From contig NZ_JAFCJK010000003.1 in the NCBI RefSeq assembly GCF_018131005.1, forward strand, positions 186,001-250,000: a stretch of DNA of 64,000 nucleotides. The letters run 5' to 3'. This DNA comes from Bradyrhizobium lablabi. Its GTDB lineage: Bacteria > Pseudomonadota > Alphaproteobacteria > Rhizobiales > Xanthobacteraceae. Under the pieces are notes generated by a model. It worked only from the letters and a program-made list of their open reading frames with translations, was not told where the DNA came from and ran no database searches. Made by a program: the position numbers and the translations under genes. Numbering within the stretch: the first letter of the stretch is position 1; every line of letters begins with the position of its first letter. Positions 8,765-19,127 of the stretch are shown in pieces.

Positions 8765-9778
8765 TTGCAGCACGTCTTTTCGAATAGCGGTCGGAGGCTG
8801 GAGGTCATTGTCGCGGGCGATGAGGGATCGGCCCGGCTCGACCGTGTGCTCGCGGTGCGTCACCCCGAGTTGTCGCGGTCGCGGCTAAAGTCGCTGATTC
8901 TCGCCGGTTCCGTGACTGTCAGGAACACGCCAATCCGCGACCCCGCTTATCATGTCGCCAGCGGCGATACGATCACAATCGACATCCCGGAGGCGGAGCC
9001 GGCCGAACCTCAGGGCGAGGAGATTGCGCTCGATATCGTGTTCGAGGACGACGACATCATCGTCATTGATAAGCCGAAGGGCCTCGTCGTGCATCCCGCC
9101 GCCGGCCACGCCACCGGCACGCTGGTCAACGCGCTCATCGCGCATTGCGGCACAAGCCTGTCCGGCATCGGCGGCGTCAGGCGGCCGGGCATCGTGCACC
9201 GCCTCGACAAGGACACGACGGGGTTGATGGTCGTCGCCAAGAACGACCGGGCCCATCAGTCGCTGACGGCGCAATTCGCGGATCACGGCCGCACCGGTCC
9301 GATGCAGCGCGGCTACATGGCCTTCGCCTGGGGCGTGCCAAACCGCCCCCATGGCACCATTGACGCGCCGATCGACCGCCACCCGCATGCCCGCGAGAAG
9401 ATGGCCGTGCGCCAGGGCGGCCGCGAGGCGATCACCCATTTCGAGCAGCGGCAGAGCTTTGCCGGCCGGGACGGCAAGCCGGTCGCCTGCCTGCTCGCCT
9501 GCCGGCTCGAGACGGGCCGCACCCATCAGATCCGGGTCCATCTCGCCCATCTCGGCCATCCCCTGATCGGGGACTCCGTCTACGGCTCGCATTTCAAGAC
9601 CAAGGCCAGTCATCTTGGGCCGCAGGCGCAAGCCGCGATTGCCGCCCTCGACCGGCAGGGCCTGCACGCCTATCTGCTCGCGTTGGAACATCCCCGGACC
9701 GGGCAAATTTTGCGCTGGGAGACGCCTTTGCCGGAGGATTTGCTTCTCCTGCAACGCGCGCTGGAGGCGGCGCTATGA
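8765..9778 (+). CDS. RluA-family 23S rRNA pseudouridine synthase (RluD-like)
   Basis: 337 residues. An S4-type RNA-binding domain (about 22-80, ARLDRVLAVRHPELSRSRLK) precedes the catalytic domain. The active-site motif is GIVHRLDKDTTGLMVVAK, whose Asp attacks the uridine C1'. RTHQIRVHLAHLGHPLIGD is the second conserved RluA-family block. Length and architecture fit RluC/RluD; RluD-type modification of helix 69 is likely but not proven by sequence alone. The rpoH gene follows downstream with a separate leader, an arrangement common in Rhizobiales. Confidence 0.92.
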   Translation: MQHVFSNSGRRLEVIVAGDEGSARLDRVLAVRHPELSRSRLKSLILAGSVTVRNTPIRDPAYHVASGDTITIDIPEAEPAEPQGEEIALDIVFEDDDIIVIDKPKGLVVHPAAGHATGTLVNALIAHCGTSLSGIGGVRRPGIVHRLDKDTTGLMVVAKNDRAHQSLTAQFADHGRTGPMQRGYMAFAWGVPNRPHGTIDAPIDRHPHAREKMAVRQGGREAITHFEQRQSFAGRDGKPVACLLACRLETGRTHQIRVHLAHLGHPLIGDSVYGSHFKTKASHLGPQAQAAIAALDRQGLHAYLLALEHPRTGQILRWETPLPEDLLLLQRALEAAL

Positions 9779-9994
9779 CGCAGAATCGTTAAAAAATAGC
9801 AATTATGACAACAGGTTATGGCAGCCACACGGGGACGTGACGTCAGCAATCCTTCCCTATTCGCCCCTGTTTAGTGTATGGTGCAGCTACGTTGGATGAC
9901 CAACGCGGAACATCGCAGCACGGTCGGCTTTAACACAGCGGCCGCCTGCCGGGCCCGCCGCTATCGGGGGCCTGAACCACTGGAGGGCGCTAGA

Positions 9995-10891
9995 ATGGCC
10001 CGTACAGCTACGTTACCGGTTCTCAACGGAGAATCTGGTCTTTCTCGATACCTCGCCGAGATCCGCAAGTTTCCCATGCTGGAGCCCCAGCAGGAGTACA
10101 TGCTCGCCAAGCGTTGGCGTGAGCATGATGACCGCGACGCGGCGCATAAACTCGTGACCAGCCACCTCAGGCTCGTGGCCAAGATCGCCATGGGTTACCG
10201 CGGCTACGGCTTGCCCATTTCCGAGGTCGTCTCGGAAGGCAACGTCGGCCTGATGCAGGCAGTCAAGCGATTCGAGCCCGACAAGGGCTTCCGTCTCGCC
10301 ACCTACGCCATGTGGTGGATCAAGGCGTCAATTCAAGAGTATATTCTGCGGTCGTGGTCGCTCGTGAAGATGGGCACAACCGCGAACCAGAAGAAGCTGT
10401 TCTTCAACCTGCGTAAGGCGAAGAGCAAGATTTCGGCCCTGGAAGACGGTGATCTCCACCCCGACCAGGTGAAACTGATCGCCAAGCGCCTCGGTGTGAC
10501 CGATCAGGACGTGATCGACATGAACCGTCGCCTCGGCGGCGACGCCTCGCTCAACGCCCCGATCCGCGATGACGGTGAAGCGGGTGAGTGGCAGGACTGG
10601 CTGGTCGATACCGCTCCGAACGCGGAGGCCATCATGGCCGAAACCGAGGAGTTCGATCATCGCCGCCAGGCTCTGAACGGCGCGATCGGTGTGCTCAACC
10701 CGCGCGAACGCCGCATCTTCGAGGCGCGGCGTCTTGCCGATGAGCCGATGACGCTGGAAGATCTGGCCGCCGAGTTCGGCGTGTCGCGCGAGCGCGTTCG
10801 GCAGATCGAGGTCCGCGCTTTTGAAAAGGTGCAGTCGGCCGTCAAGGGCACGATCGCCAGACAGGAAGCCGAACTGGAAGCCGCGCACTGA
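9995..10891 (+). CDS. rpoH: RNA polymerase heat-shock sigma factor RpoH
   Basis: 298 residues from ATG 9995, which has GGAGG 8 nt upstream; an upstream in-frame extension to 9878 lacks conservation to sigma factors. Region 2 (VVSEGNVGLMQAVKRFEPDKGFRLATYAMWW) recognises the -10 element. The RpoH box NQKKLFFNLRK marks it as sigma-32 type. Region 4.2 is LEDLAAEFGVSRERVRQIE. It directs transcription of chaperone and protease genes. Bradyrhizobium carries several rpoH copies, so which paralogue this is cannot be assigned. A strong terminator follows. The 216-nt upstream region may hold temperature-responsive structure, but I could not establish any. Confidence 0.95.
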   Translation: MARTATLPVLNGESGLSRYLAEIRKFPMLEPQQEYMLAKRWREHDDRDAAHKLVTSHLRLVAKIAMGYRGYGLPISEVVSEGNVGLMQAVKRFEPDKGFRLATYAMWWIKASIQEYILRSWSLVKMGTTANQKKLFFNLRKAKSKISALEDGDLHPDQVKLIAKRLGVTDQDVIDMNRRLGGDASLNAPIRDDGEAGEWQDWLVDTAPNAEAIMAETEEFDHRRQALNGAIGVLNPRERRIFEARRLADEPMTLEDLAAEFGVSRERVRQIEVRAFEKVQSAVKGTIARQEAELEAAH

Positions 10892-10917
10892 AAACTCGCG
10901 GTACAGCAAGAGATGCG

Positions 10918-10944
10918 AAAGCCGGCGGAAACGCCGGCTTTTTT
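10918..10944 (+). terminator. rho-independent terminator of rpoH
   Basis: AAAGCCGGCG (10918-10927), GAAA tetraloop, CGCCGGCTTT (10932-10941) and T-run to 10944. Confidence 0.95.
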
Positions 10945-11036
10945 GTAGGCTACTCACCCCGCTCCCGTGCCTCGTCGCGAGCGCGCTGTGCGCATAGACG
11001 CGGTCGAGCGGGATGCGGATAGCGCGCGCAGCACGC

Positions 11037-12257
11037 TCAGGCGCGCCTGCGCAGCGCCGCCTCCGCCAGTTCGACCATGTCGGGAACCAGCGCCGGAGCC
11101 GGCTCGTAGGCGGCATAGCTGTTCTTGCCGCCCTTCTTGGCTTCGTAGAGCGCATGGTCAGCCGCCGCGATCAACCGGTCGGGATGCGCGCCGATTTCGC
11201 GGGTCCATTGCGCGACGCCGATCGAGACCGCGATCGGGATGTCGTTGCCGGTACACTGCGCCGCATCGACGCGGCAGACTTCCAGCACGCGGCGCGCGAT
11301 CATCGCACCCTCGCGCAGCGTCGACGACGGCAGCACGATGCAGAACTCGTCGCCGCCGGTGCGGGCCAGCATGTCGCCGGGCCGGAGCCTGGTCTGCGCC
11401 ATCAGGGTGAAATGCTGCAGGCACGCATCGCCGGCGGCATGGCCATGGGTGTCGTTGATGACCTTGAAGCCATCGAGGTCGATCACCAGCAGCGCAAACG
11501 GCTCGCCGCTGCGGTCCGACCGCGCGCATTCTTCCGCGAGCCGCTGCGCGAGGTGACGGCGGTTGCCGACGCCTGTGAGGTCGTCGATCAGCGCGAGGTC
11601 GGCGACCTCGTTGCGCAGGCGGTCCATCGCCATCAGCAGAAAACCGAAGTTCAGCGCCATCGACAGGAACACCAGCGACAGGATCACGAGCGACTGGCTG
11701 GCGTTGAAACGGATGAAGGAGAATTCGCCGGATTGTAGCAGCGCGCCGACGAGGCGCAGCACATAGATGCCGATGATCAGGCTTGCGACGATTCCGGCAA
11801 GCCGGGCGCCCGGGGAGACGTGACCGTTCTCGGGCGTCAGCAACAGCTTCAGCGCGAGCGCCATCGGCGCGACCTGCGCGAGCGTATAGATGAGGATGCG
11901 CATCTGCATGCTGTCGTACACGAAGATGAAGGTACTCAGTCCGGCAAAGGTGAGGCCGCTGAGCAGCGCGGTACCGCGCCACGTCACGGGGCGGTCGTGG
12001 AAGCGCATGACGCCCATCGCGGCGAGGCAGGCTGCGAACACCAGCACCGTGCCCGCGACCAGGAGCGGCACCAGCGATTCCATCGTCACCACGCGCACCA
12101 TCGCGCTTGCCGCACCCGCGGCGGCGGCGAAAGCCGAGCCGGTCCAGAAGCGTGCCGCGCCGAACGCGGGATAGCTGCGCGCTACGTAGGCCCAGATCAG
12201 GCCGAGCGCGAGAAAGTTGATGACGAACACCGTCCAAAGCGTCGGAACGCTCAGCAT
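11037..12257 (-). CDS. membrane-bound diguanylate cyclase (GGDEF)
   Basis: 406 residues from ATG 12257 (MLSVPTLW), chosen because the hydrophobic sensor begins there; a frame extension to 12353 adds a non-conserved Arg/Gly tail. About seven transmembrane helices (residues 5-210) form an MHYE-like or 7TM input region, followed by a GGDEF domain. The active motif GGDEF is intact (RTGGDEFCIVLP) and an RxxD inhibitory site (RPGD) sits five residues before it, so product feedback by c-di-GMP is expected. It makes c-di-GMP from two GTP and probably affects motility or biofilm. No EAL domain. Confidence 0.92.
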   Translation of the reverse strand: MLSVPTLWTVFVINFLALGLIWAYVARSYPAFGAARFWTGSAFAAAAGAASAMVRVVTMESLVPLLVAGTVLVFAACLAAMGVMRFHDRPVTWRGTALLSGLTFAGLSTFIFVYDSMQMRILIYTLAQVAPMALALKLLLTPENGHVSPGARLAGIVASLIIGIYVLRLVGALLQSGEFSFIRFNASQSLVILSLVFLSMALNFGFLLMAMDRLRNEVADLALIDDLTGVGNRRHLAQRLAEECARSDRSGEPFALLVIDLDGFKVINDTHGHAAGDACLQHFTLMAQTRLRPGDMLARTGGDEFCIVLPSSTLREGAMIARRVLEVCRVDAAQCTGNDIPIAVSIGVAQWTREIGAHPDRLIAAADHALYEAKKGGKNSYAAYEPAPALVPDMVELAEAALRRRA

Positions 12258-12672
12258 CGCACTTCCGAGACCGCCTTGGCCCCGTTCCCCTCTGATTGAA
12301 CCACCCGCCTCCGGGCTTCTCGCGGCGACAATCCCCGTTGTCCTGCGGGCCAAAATGCAGCCGCGCCGCTTAACGGACTGTCACCGCCATGCGCGCCAAT
12401 CCATGCCGTGGTTTTAAATTGATGAAGAGCAGCGCGTTCCGTATTTGCGCCACGTTAAGCATGAGGCGAAATGTCGGCCGGGCCGCGCAGAATTTTGCGA
12501 AAAGATGCCGAAAACTCCTAACAACTGTGGATAACGCAATGACAGCGCCGTGACAGCACGCGGCAGCAGCCTGCGAATCTGCTGAGTTTGCGATCGAGGA
12601 TGTTGCGAGGCTGGCCCTCCGCCAAGCATGCCTCGGTGTCGCGTTCAATCCATTTAACCCTGAGAGGATACT
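12258..12672. other. 415-bp intergenic region upstream of the Lys/Ala peptide
   Basis: Holds the promoter of the diguanylate cyclase (minus strand) and the leader of the small Lys/Ala-rich gene at 12673. No other coding frame has recognisable features. The part from about 12410 to 12570 is A/T-richer than its surroundings and may carry the promoter for the small gene. Confidence 0.5.
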
Positions 12673-12741
12673 ATGGCTAAGAAAGCGAAGAAGGCAAAGA
12701 AGGCGAAGAAGGCCAAGAAGGCGAAAAAGGCCAAGAAGTAG
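12673..12741 (+). CDS. 22-residue Lys/Ala repeat peptide, MAKK(AKK)6
   Basis: ATG 12673 opens a frame of 22 codons in which AKK is repeated seven times after Met (M-A-K-K-A-K-K ...), ending at TAG 12739-12741. Codons vary (AAG/AAA, GCG/GCC/GCA/GCT), so the repeat is not simple DNA slippage alone. An AGAGG site lies just upstream and a strong terminator follows at 12803-12830, supporting expression. The product would be extremely basic (14 Lys), resembling a histone H1 tail-like or nucleic-acid-compacting peptide. Binding to DNA, RNA or polyphosphate is inference only. Confidence 0.65.
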   Translation: MAKKAKKAKKAKKAKKAKKAKK

Positions 12742-12802
12742 ACAGATCCCGCCCGGGTAGAGGCTCTTGCCCTGCCCGGGCATCCAGACCAGGGACATTT
12801 TC

Positions 12803-12830
12803 AGCGGGCGAAAGGCCCGCTTTTTGTTTT
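12803..12830 (+). terminator. rho-independent terminator
   Basis: AGCGGGC (12803-12809), GAAAG loop, GCCCGCT (12815-12821) and a T-rich tail to 12830. It follows the Lys/Ala peptide gene. A weaker CCCGGG/CCCGGG stem lies before it near 12753-12780. Confidence 0.9.
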
Positions 12831-12899
12831 GTCGATCGTCTTTCAGGCACGCCGCTCAGCTCATGCGCCGTCCCCGGATTCTCCGAGGACGACGCACCG

Positions 12900-13325
12900 T
12901 CATGAAGACCCGCGCGAGCCGCCCGCGCCGTTTCCGAAGAGCGCAGGCACCTTCGCTTCGGCAACCATCTCGGCGACGCGGATCACGTCCAGCGGCGCCC
13001 ACGGCTTTGCCCAGAACGTGGCGCCGTCGGGCAACGGCTGTCGCAGCGGCCTGCCCGAGGTGACGATGACGTCGAGGTCGGGGTTGTGCTTCTTGGCGAC
13101 ATGGGCGAGCTCGACGCCGTTCATGTGCCCGGCCAGTTCGACATCGGTCATCATCAGCACAACGTTGCCGCCGCCATCCTGCAGCACCAGCTCGGCGGCC
13201 TCGGCGCTCTCGCAGGCGATGACGTCGAAGTCACTCTCCTCCAGCAAAAGGCCGATCATCTCGCGCTGCATCGGGTCGTCCTCCACCACCAGCGCTTTTG
13301 CACGATAGGGCGTTGACTGTCCCAT
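12900..13325 (-). CDS. single-domain response regulator (CheY-like)
   Basis: 141 residues, a receiver domain only. The acidic pocket is E15-D16-D17, the phospho-acceptor D61 (MMTDVELAG), the switch Thr/Ser T89-S90 and the conserved Lys K107 (FWAKPW), so it should be phosphorylatable. No output domain and no adjacent histidine kinase, as for many Bradyrhizobium receivers that act in phosphorelays. A low-complexity Gly/Ser tail ends the protein. The partner kinase is unknown. Confidence 0.88.
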   Translation of the reverse strand: MGQSTPYRAKALVVEDDPMQREMIGLLLEESDFDVIACESAEAAELVLQDGGGNVVLMMTDVELAGHMNGVELAHVAKKHNPDLDVIVTSGRPLRQPLPDGATFWAKPWAPLDVIRVAEMVAEAKVPALFGNGAGGSRGSS

Positions 13326-13459
13326 GGGTGTGCCTCCCTTGAATGGTCGTCAATTGAAGCGGACACAGACTAAATGCCTAGAAGCGCTGGATGGTTCGGT
13401 TCCAATTTGAGAAAAGTAGCGGAACCTGCTGCTCTCTACTGATTCGCACGGAGTTGCCC

Positions 13460-14311
13460 ATGACCGCGATCCAGGGATCCGCCGCTGCCGTGACCGGGGC
13501 TGCGAGTGGCATCGGCCGGGCGCTCGCCCTTGAGCTGTCGCTGCGCGGTTGCGACCTGGCGCTGGCCGATCGCGACGAAGCCGGCCTGCAAGCGGTCGGC
13601 GCCGAGATCGCCAAGGCAAGCCAGCGCAAAGTCACTGCGCACCGCTTGGATGTCGGCGAGCCTGGCCAGATCGAGGACTTTGCAAGAGCTGCGATCACGG
13701 CGCATCCCGCCCTCAACATCGTCATCAACAATGCCGGTGTCGCCCTGCTTGGCCAGTTCGGCGAAATCGAGCAGGCGCAGATGGACTGGCTGTTCAACAT
13801 CAACTTCTGGGGCACCGTGCATGCCACGCGCGCCTTCCTGCCGCAGCTTTCGCGACAGCGCGAGGCCCATATCGTCAACATCTCCTCGATTTTCGGCATC
13901 GTCGCTCCGCCCGGCCAGAGCGCCTATTGCGCGGCGAAATTCGCGGTGCGCGGCTTCTCTGAAAGTCTGCGCCACGAACTCGCGGTGGCCGGAAGCCCCG
14001 TCAAGCTGTCGGTGGTGCATCCTGGCGGGGTCGCCACCAACATCGCCCGCAATGCGCGCACCGGCACCGGCGTCACCGACAACGCCCGCCGCGCCCAATC
14101 GATCGAACGTTTCGATGCGCTGGCCAAGACCACGCCAGCCGCCGCAGCGCTCCGCATCATCGCCGGCATAGAGAAGAACCGGCCACGCATCCTGATCGGC
14201 AACGACGCCCGCTTCATGGACCTGCTGCAGCGGTTTCGTCCGGCGACGTACTGGAAGCCGCTGCAACGGCGGATCGAGAAGGCGGCGGCCAAGGTGGCGA
14301 CGGCGAAGTGA
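13460..14311 (+). CDS. short-chain dehydrogenase/reductase
   Basis: 283 residues from ATG 13460, which has a GGAG site upstream. The cofactor motif TGAASGIG lies at 12-19, the structural NNAG at 90-93, and the catalytic S142/S143, Y156 and K160 (SAYCAAK) are all present. D38 after beta-2 (ALADRDE) favours NAD(H) over NADP(H). The C-terminal part resembles the SDR group that acts on retinol- or steroid-like or acyl substrates; no specific substrate can be assigned. The gene stands alone. Confidence 0.87.
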   Translation: MTAIQGSAAAVTGAASGIGRALALELSLRGCDLALADRDEAGLQAVGAEIAKASQRKVTAHRLDVGEPGQIEDFARAAITAHPALNIVINNAGVALLGQFGEIEQAQMDWLFNINFWGTVHATRAFLPQLSRQREAHIVNISSIFGIVAPPGQSAYCAAKFAVRGFSESLRHELAVAGSPVKLSVVHPGGVATNIARNARTGTGVTDNARRAQSIERFDALAKTTPAAAALRIIAGIEKNRPRILIGNDARFMDLLQRFRPATYWKPLQRRIEKAAAKVATAK

Positions 14312-14344
14312 GGTCGAAAGTCTGGAAGGAAAGTAAGGGCGCGA

Positions 14345-15193
14345 TCACTCGCCCAACTGCTTCTTCACTTCCAACGCCAGCCTGTACAGCGGGTCGCTCC
14401 GCTCCGACGGATAGAGCGCTGTCTTCGCGACCCGCGGAAAATTGTCGTTCTTCCAGAACGTCGCCGGATCGAAGACGAACTTCGCGACCAGCCGCCGGCC
14501 GAAATCCATCTCGTAGGGAAAGTAGTTTTCCTTCTGCTCGTAGCCGGTCATGTCAGGGTATTCGCCGAGCAGGTAGCCCTCCTGGATGTGCGGCCGCACG
14601 GCGGACGGCGGGCAGACGCTGGAGAGACGGACGATCTGCAGGCCCGCTTCGGCGCTCGCGGTGATCGCGCCGCTCAGATTCGGCACGCCCAGCACATAGA
14701 GGAAGGCGGTGTCGGATCCGGCGAGCGAGGCAAAGGACGCGGCGATGCGGATCGAATGCGTGACGTCGAGCAGCGGCGTGGTGCAGACTTCGTAATGCTG
14801 CAGGATCGACCAGCGCAGGATCCGATGCCGCTTCAGCCGCTCGATGCCGAGCAGCTTTGCTTTGCTATACTCTGCGATCAGGATTTGCTCGGCGCGCTCG
14901 AGCGCCCCAAACCGCGTGACCAGCGTCGCTCGGTCCGGATTACCGCTGATGCCACGGAACAGCGTCGGCTTCAGCGAGCTGTTGCGCTTGACGTTCCGGT
15001 GGTCGGCGTCCTGGCCGCGAAACAGCAGCACATGGTCGCGGTTGAGGAATTGCAGCTCGGCGATTTTTGTTGCGAGCTCGAGATAGCTGCCGACGCGATG
15101 ACCCGCGCCCTGCCGCACCGCCGTGTTCTTCGCGATCTGGCAACCCTTGCGATCGAAGAACGACCAGATCTTTTGGCTGCCGATCGTTTCCAT
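14345..15193 (-). CDS. FRG-domain protein
   Basis: 282 residues from ATG 15193 (METIGSQKIW); a frame extension to 15247 runs into a palindromic repeat and is not credible. The FRG signature LLFRGQ is followed by the segment WSILQHYEVCTTPLLDVT, typical of FRG proteins. The biochemical role of FRG domains is not well defined; they occur in mobile or defence-associated contexts and sometimes resemble ADP-ribosyltransferase-type folds. No antitoxin-like partner is visible. Its upstream region is a large inverted repeat at 15209-15291. Confidence 0.75.
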   Translation of the reverse strand: METIGSQKIWSFFDRKGCQIAKNTAVRQGAGHRVGSYLELATKIAELQFLNRDHVLLFRGQDADHRNVKRNSSLKPTLFRGISGNPDRATLVTRFGALERAEQILIAEYSKAKLLGIERLKRHRILRWSILQHYEVCTTPLLDVTHSIRIAASFASLAGSDTAFLYVLGVPNLSGAITASAEAGLQIVRLSSVCPPSAVRPHIQEGYLLGEYPDMTGYEQKENYFPYEMDFGRRLVAKFVFDPATFWKNDNFPRVAKTALYPSERSDPLYRLALEVKKQLGE

Positions 15194-15208
15194 GAGACCA
15201 CCTGAAAC

Positions 15209-15291
15209 CGTAGGGCGGATTAAGCGAAGCGTAATCCGCCGCAGCATCGCGTGTGATCGGCGGATTACGCCTTCGGCTAATCCGCCCTACG
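15209..15291. repeat. palindromic interspersed repeat (CGTAGGGCGGATTA type)
   Basis: Outer arms CGTAGGGCGGATTA (15209-15222) and TAATCCGCCCTACG (15278-15291) are perfect inverted repeats. Inner arms GCGTAATCCGCC (15229-15240) and GGCGGATTACGC (15259-15270) pair as well. This matches a widespread proteobacterial interspersed palindrome family. It lies directly upstream of the FRG gene and could influence its transcription or terminate the next gene. Confidence 0.85.
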
Positions 15292-15351
15292 AAGCGGCCG
15301 CGGCCTGCGCTCGCAATGACCGCCGAGGCTGTCTGGGAATGAAGCTACACC

Positions 15352-16158
15352 TCATCTTCCCACGAGCTGATCCGCGAAATACCCGATCGTCTTGCGGTAG
15401 ATCACGGCTCTGTTCCACTCGCGCATCGCCTCGAAATTCGCGCTGCCCTCGCCGTAGGGCGCGCCCATCTTGAAGCCGTTGGTGTGGAGCAGGTTCGCGG
15501 TCGAGGCCAGCACGTCAGGCACCGAGTGACGCAGATCGACATGGCCGTTGCCGTCGAAGTCGACGCCATATTTGATATAGGACGACGGCAGGAATTGCGT
15601 TTGGCCGATCTCGCCGGCATAGGCGCCGATCATGTCGTTCAGCCGGAGATCGCCGCGCTGCACGATCTTGAGCGCGGCGAGCAATTCGCCCTGGAACAGC
15701 TCGGTGCGGCGACAGTCATGCGCCAGCGTCGCGAGCACGCGGAAGACCGGCAGTTTGCCCATGTCGCCCTTGCCGAAATCGGTCTCCAATCCCCAGATCG
15801 CGACCAGGATCTGCCGGGGCACGCCGAATTTGGCCTCGACCTGCGAGAGCAGCGCCGCATGCCGCTGTAGCATCGCCCGCCCGGTATTGATCCGCCCCGG
15901 CCCGACGCGCGTCGAGACATACTGCTCGAAGCTCTTGTTGAAGGTGTAACGCTGCCGCCGGTCGAAGGCGAGCACGCCGCCATCCTGCTGCACGCCGCCG
16001 AGCGCTGAGGCGACGACGTCCTGCGAGATGCCGGCCGCCACTGCCTCCTGCGAAAAGCCCTGGATGAAGGTGTTGAAATTGCCGCCGCAGCGGGCGGCGT
16101 AGGCCGGGGTGGCTAACAACAGGACGCCGAACACAACCGCCAGACGACACCTGAGCAT
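15352..16158 (-). CDS. lytic murein transglycosylase (MltB family)
   Basis: 268 residues from ATG 16158 (MLRCRLAVV); the alternative at 16191 adds 11 residues before the signal peptide. A Sec signal peptide (1-22) precedes the SLT/MltB-type domain. The catalytic Glu is E125 in IWGLETDFGKG, and the family block AYAGEIGQTQFLPSSY is intact, as is FDGNGHVDLRHSVPDVLAS. It cleaves the glycan strand of peptidoglycan to 1,6-anhydromuropeptides in the periplasm. It is shorter than E. coli MltB and lacks a C-terminal peptidoglycan-binding domain. Confidence 0.9.
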   Translation of the reverse strand: MLRCRLAVVFGVLLLATPAYAARCGGNFNTFIQGFSQEAVAAGISQDVVASALGGVQQDGGVLAFDRRQRYTFNKSFEQYVSTRVGPGRINTGRAMLQRHAALLSQVEAKFGVPRQILVAIWGLETDFGKGDMGKLPVFRVLATLAHDCRRTELFQGELLAALKIVQRGDLRLNDMIGAYAGEIGQTQFLPSSYIKYGVDFDGNGHVDLRHSVPDVLASTANLLHTNGFKMGAPYGEGSANFEAMREWNRAVIYRKTIGYFADQLVGR

Positions 16159-16313
16159 GCAAAAATCCCCCTGCTTTGTGCGGTCGATCATGCCATGGCG
16201 GAAACGACACAGTCAAAGCGTTGGCGCGGATCAATTACCGCGCAAGGCAGGTGAGGGCGAAGGCGCGTGCGAATTGCTTTGACAGCGGCGGCCCTATCGA
16301 GGACAAGCCGCGC

Positions 16314-16550
16314 ATGCCGAAAAAACCCGGAACCAATCCCAAAGGCGAGTTCGCCTTCTTCAACGTGGTGTACGAAGACAACAGTCAACGTTCGAACCGC
16401 CGTGTGCCGGCCGAACTCCTCGGCGGGCTCGACGGAGACGAGCCGGCGCGTGCGTTCATCCGCGAGCAGGATCGAGAGATCGCCGAAAAATCCGGCCGGC
16501 CGCAGCTTGAGATCAAGAGCATCAGCCGGGTCGGGGTGAAGAAGAAATAA
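16314..16550 (+). CDS. small conserved hypothetical protein
   Basis: 78 residues from ATG 16314 (MPKKPGTNPK). The protein is charged and soluble, with a short N-terminal basic part, the segment GEFAFFNVVYEDNSQRSNRRVP and a Lys-rich C-terminus (VGVKKK). No domain recognised. It lies between a transglycosylase and rpoD and is followed by a strong shared terminator, which supports it being a real gene. Confidence 0.65.
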   Translation: MPKKPGTNPKGEFAFFNVVYEDNSQRSNRRVPAELLGGLDGDEPARAFIREQDREIAEKSGRPQLEIKSISRVGVKKK

Positions 16551-16562
16551 AGCGGACAAACG

Positions 16563-16591
16563 AAAACGGCGGGACGAGGCCCGCCGTTTTT
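16563..16591. terminator. bidirectional terminator between small gene and rpoD
   Basis: AAAACGGCGGG (16563-16573) pairs with CCCGCCGTTTT (16580-16590). The T-run favours the + direction, and the A-run in the left arm gives a T-run on the minus strand, so it can also end rpoD transcripts. Confidence 0.92.
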
Positions 16592-16614
16592 GATCTGAAT
16601 GGATGCCCGTCGGC

Positions 16615-18759
<2,145 letters not shown>

Positions 18760-19127
18760 TCACTCAGCTCCCGAAACGCGCTCATGCGACATGGCGCCAC
18801 GCGCACACGCCGCATCATTTTTCACCTGATCAACTCTCGATGCACAAAGGGCGGCGCAAAAGATCGCCACCCCTGCCATCCGCCTCGACGGTTTCCATTT
18901 GCCTAGCCCGTCGCGTCTTCCGCAAAAGTGGGTGCCGGTTCTATCATCAGAAGACGCGCCAGACCGAGAGGCTGACACATTTTCTTCGCGGGCCGACCGG
19001 GCACCACTTCGCCTGAAAATGCTACCGTAGCTATTAAGTTTCGCTTAACCCTGTTTTTGCAGCCAAACCATGGATTTGGCGAGTCTTTTCGCGAGCATGG
19101 CCAGCGTCGTCCGCATGATTTTTTTCA
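18760..19127. other. dnaG-rpoD intergenic region
   Basis: 368 bp containing the rpoD promoter region on the minus strand and a diverged copy of an interspersed repeat (18974-19023). No coding frame with recognisable features. Confidence 0.55.
18974..19023. repeat. diverged copy of an ATTTTCTTC...GAAAAT interspersed repeat
   Basis: CATTTTCTTCGCG ... ACCGGGCACCACTTCGCCTGAAAATG resembles the segment at 43311-43363 (GCGTTTTCTTCACG ... ACCGGCGTCCACTTCGCTCGAAAACGC). The two share the order and spacing of blocks, with inverted ends CATTTTC/GAAAATG. Confidence 0.65.
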
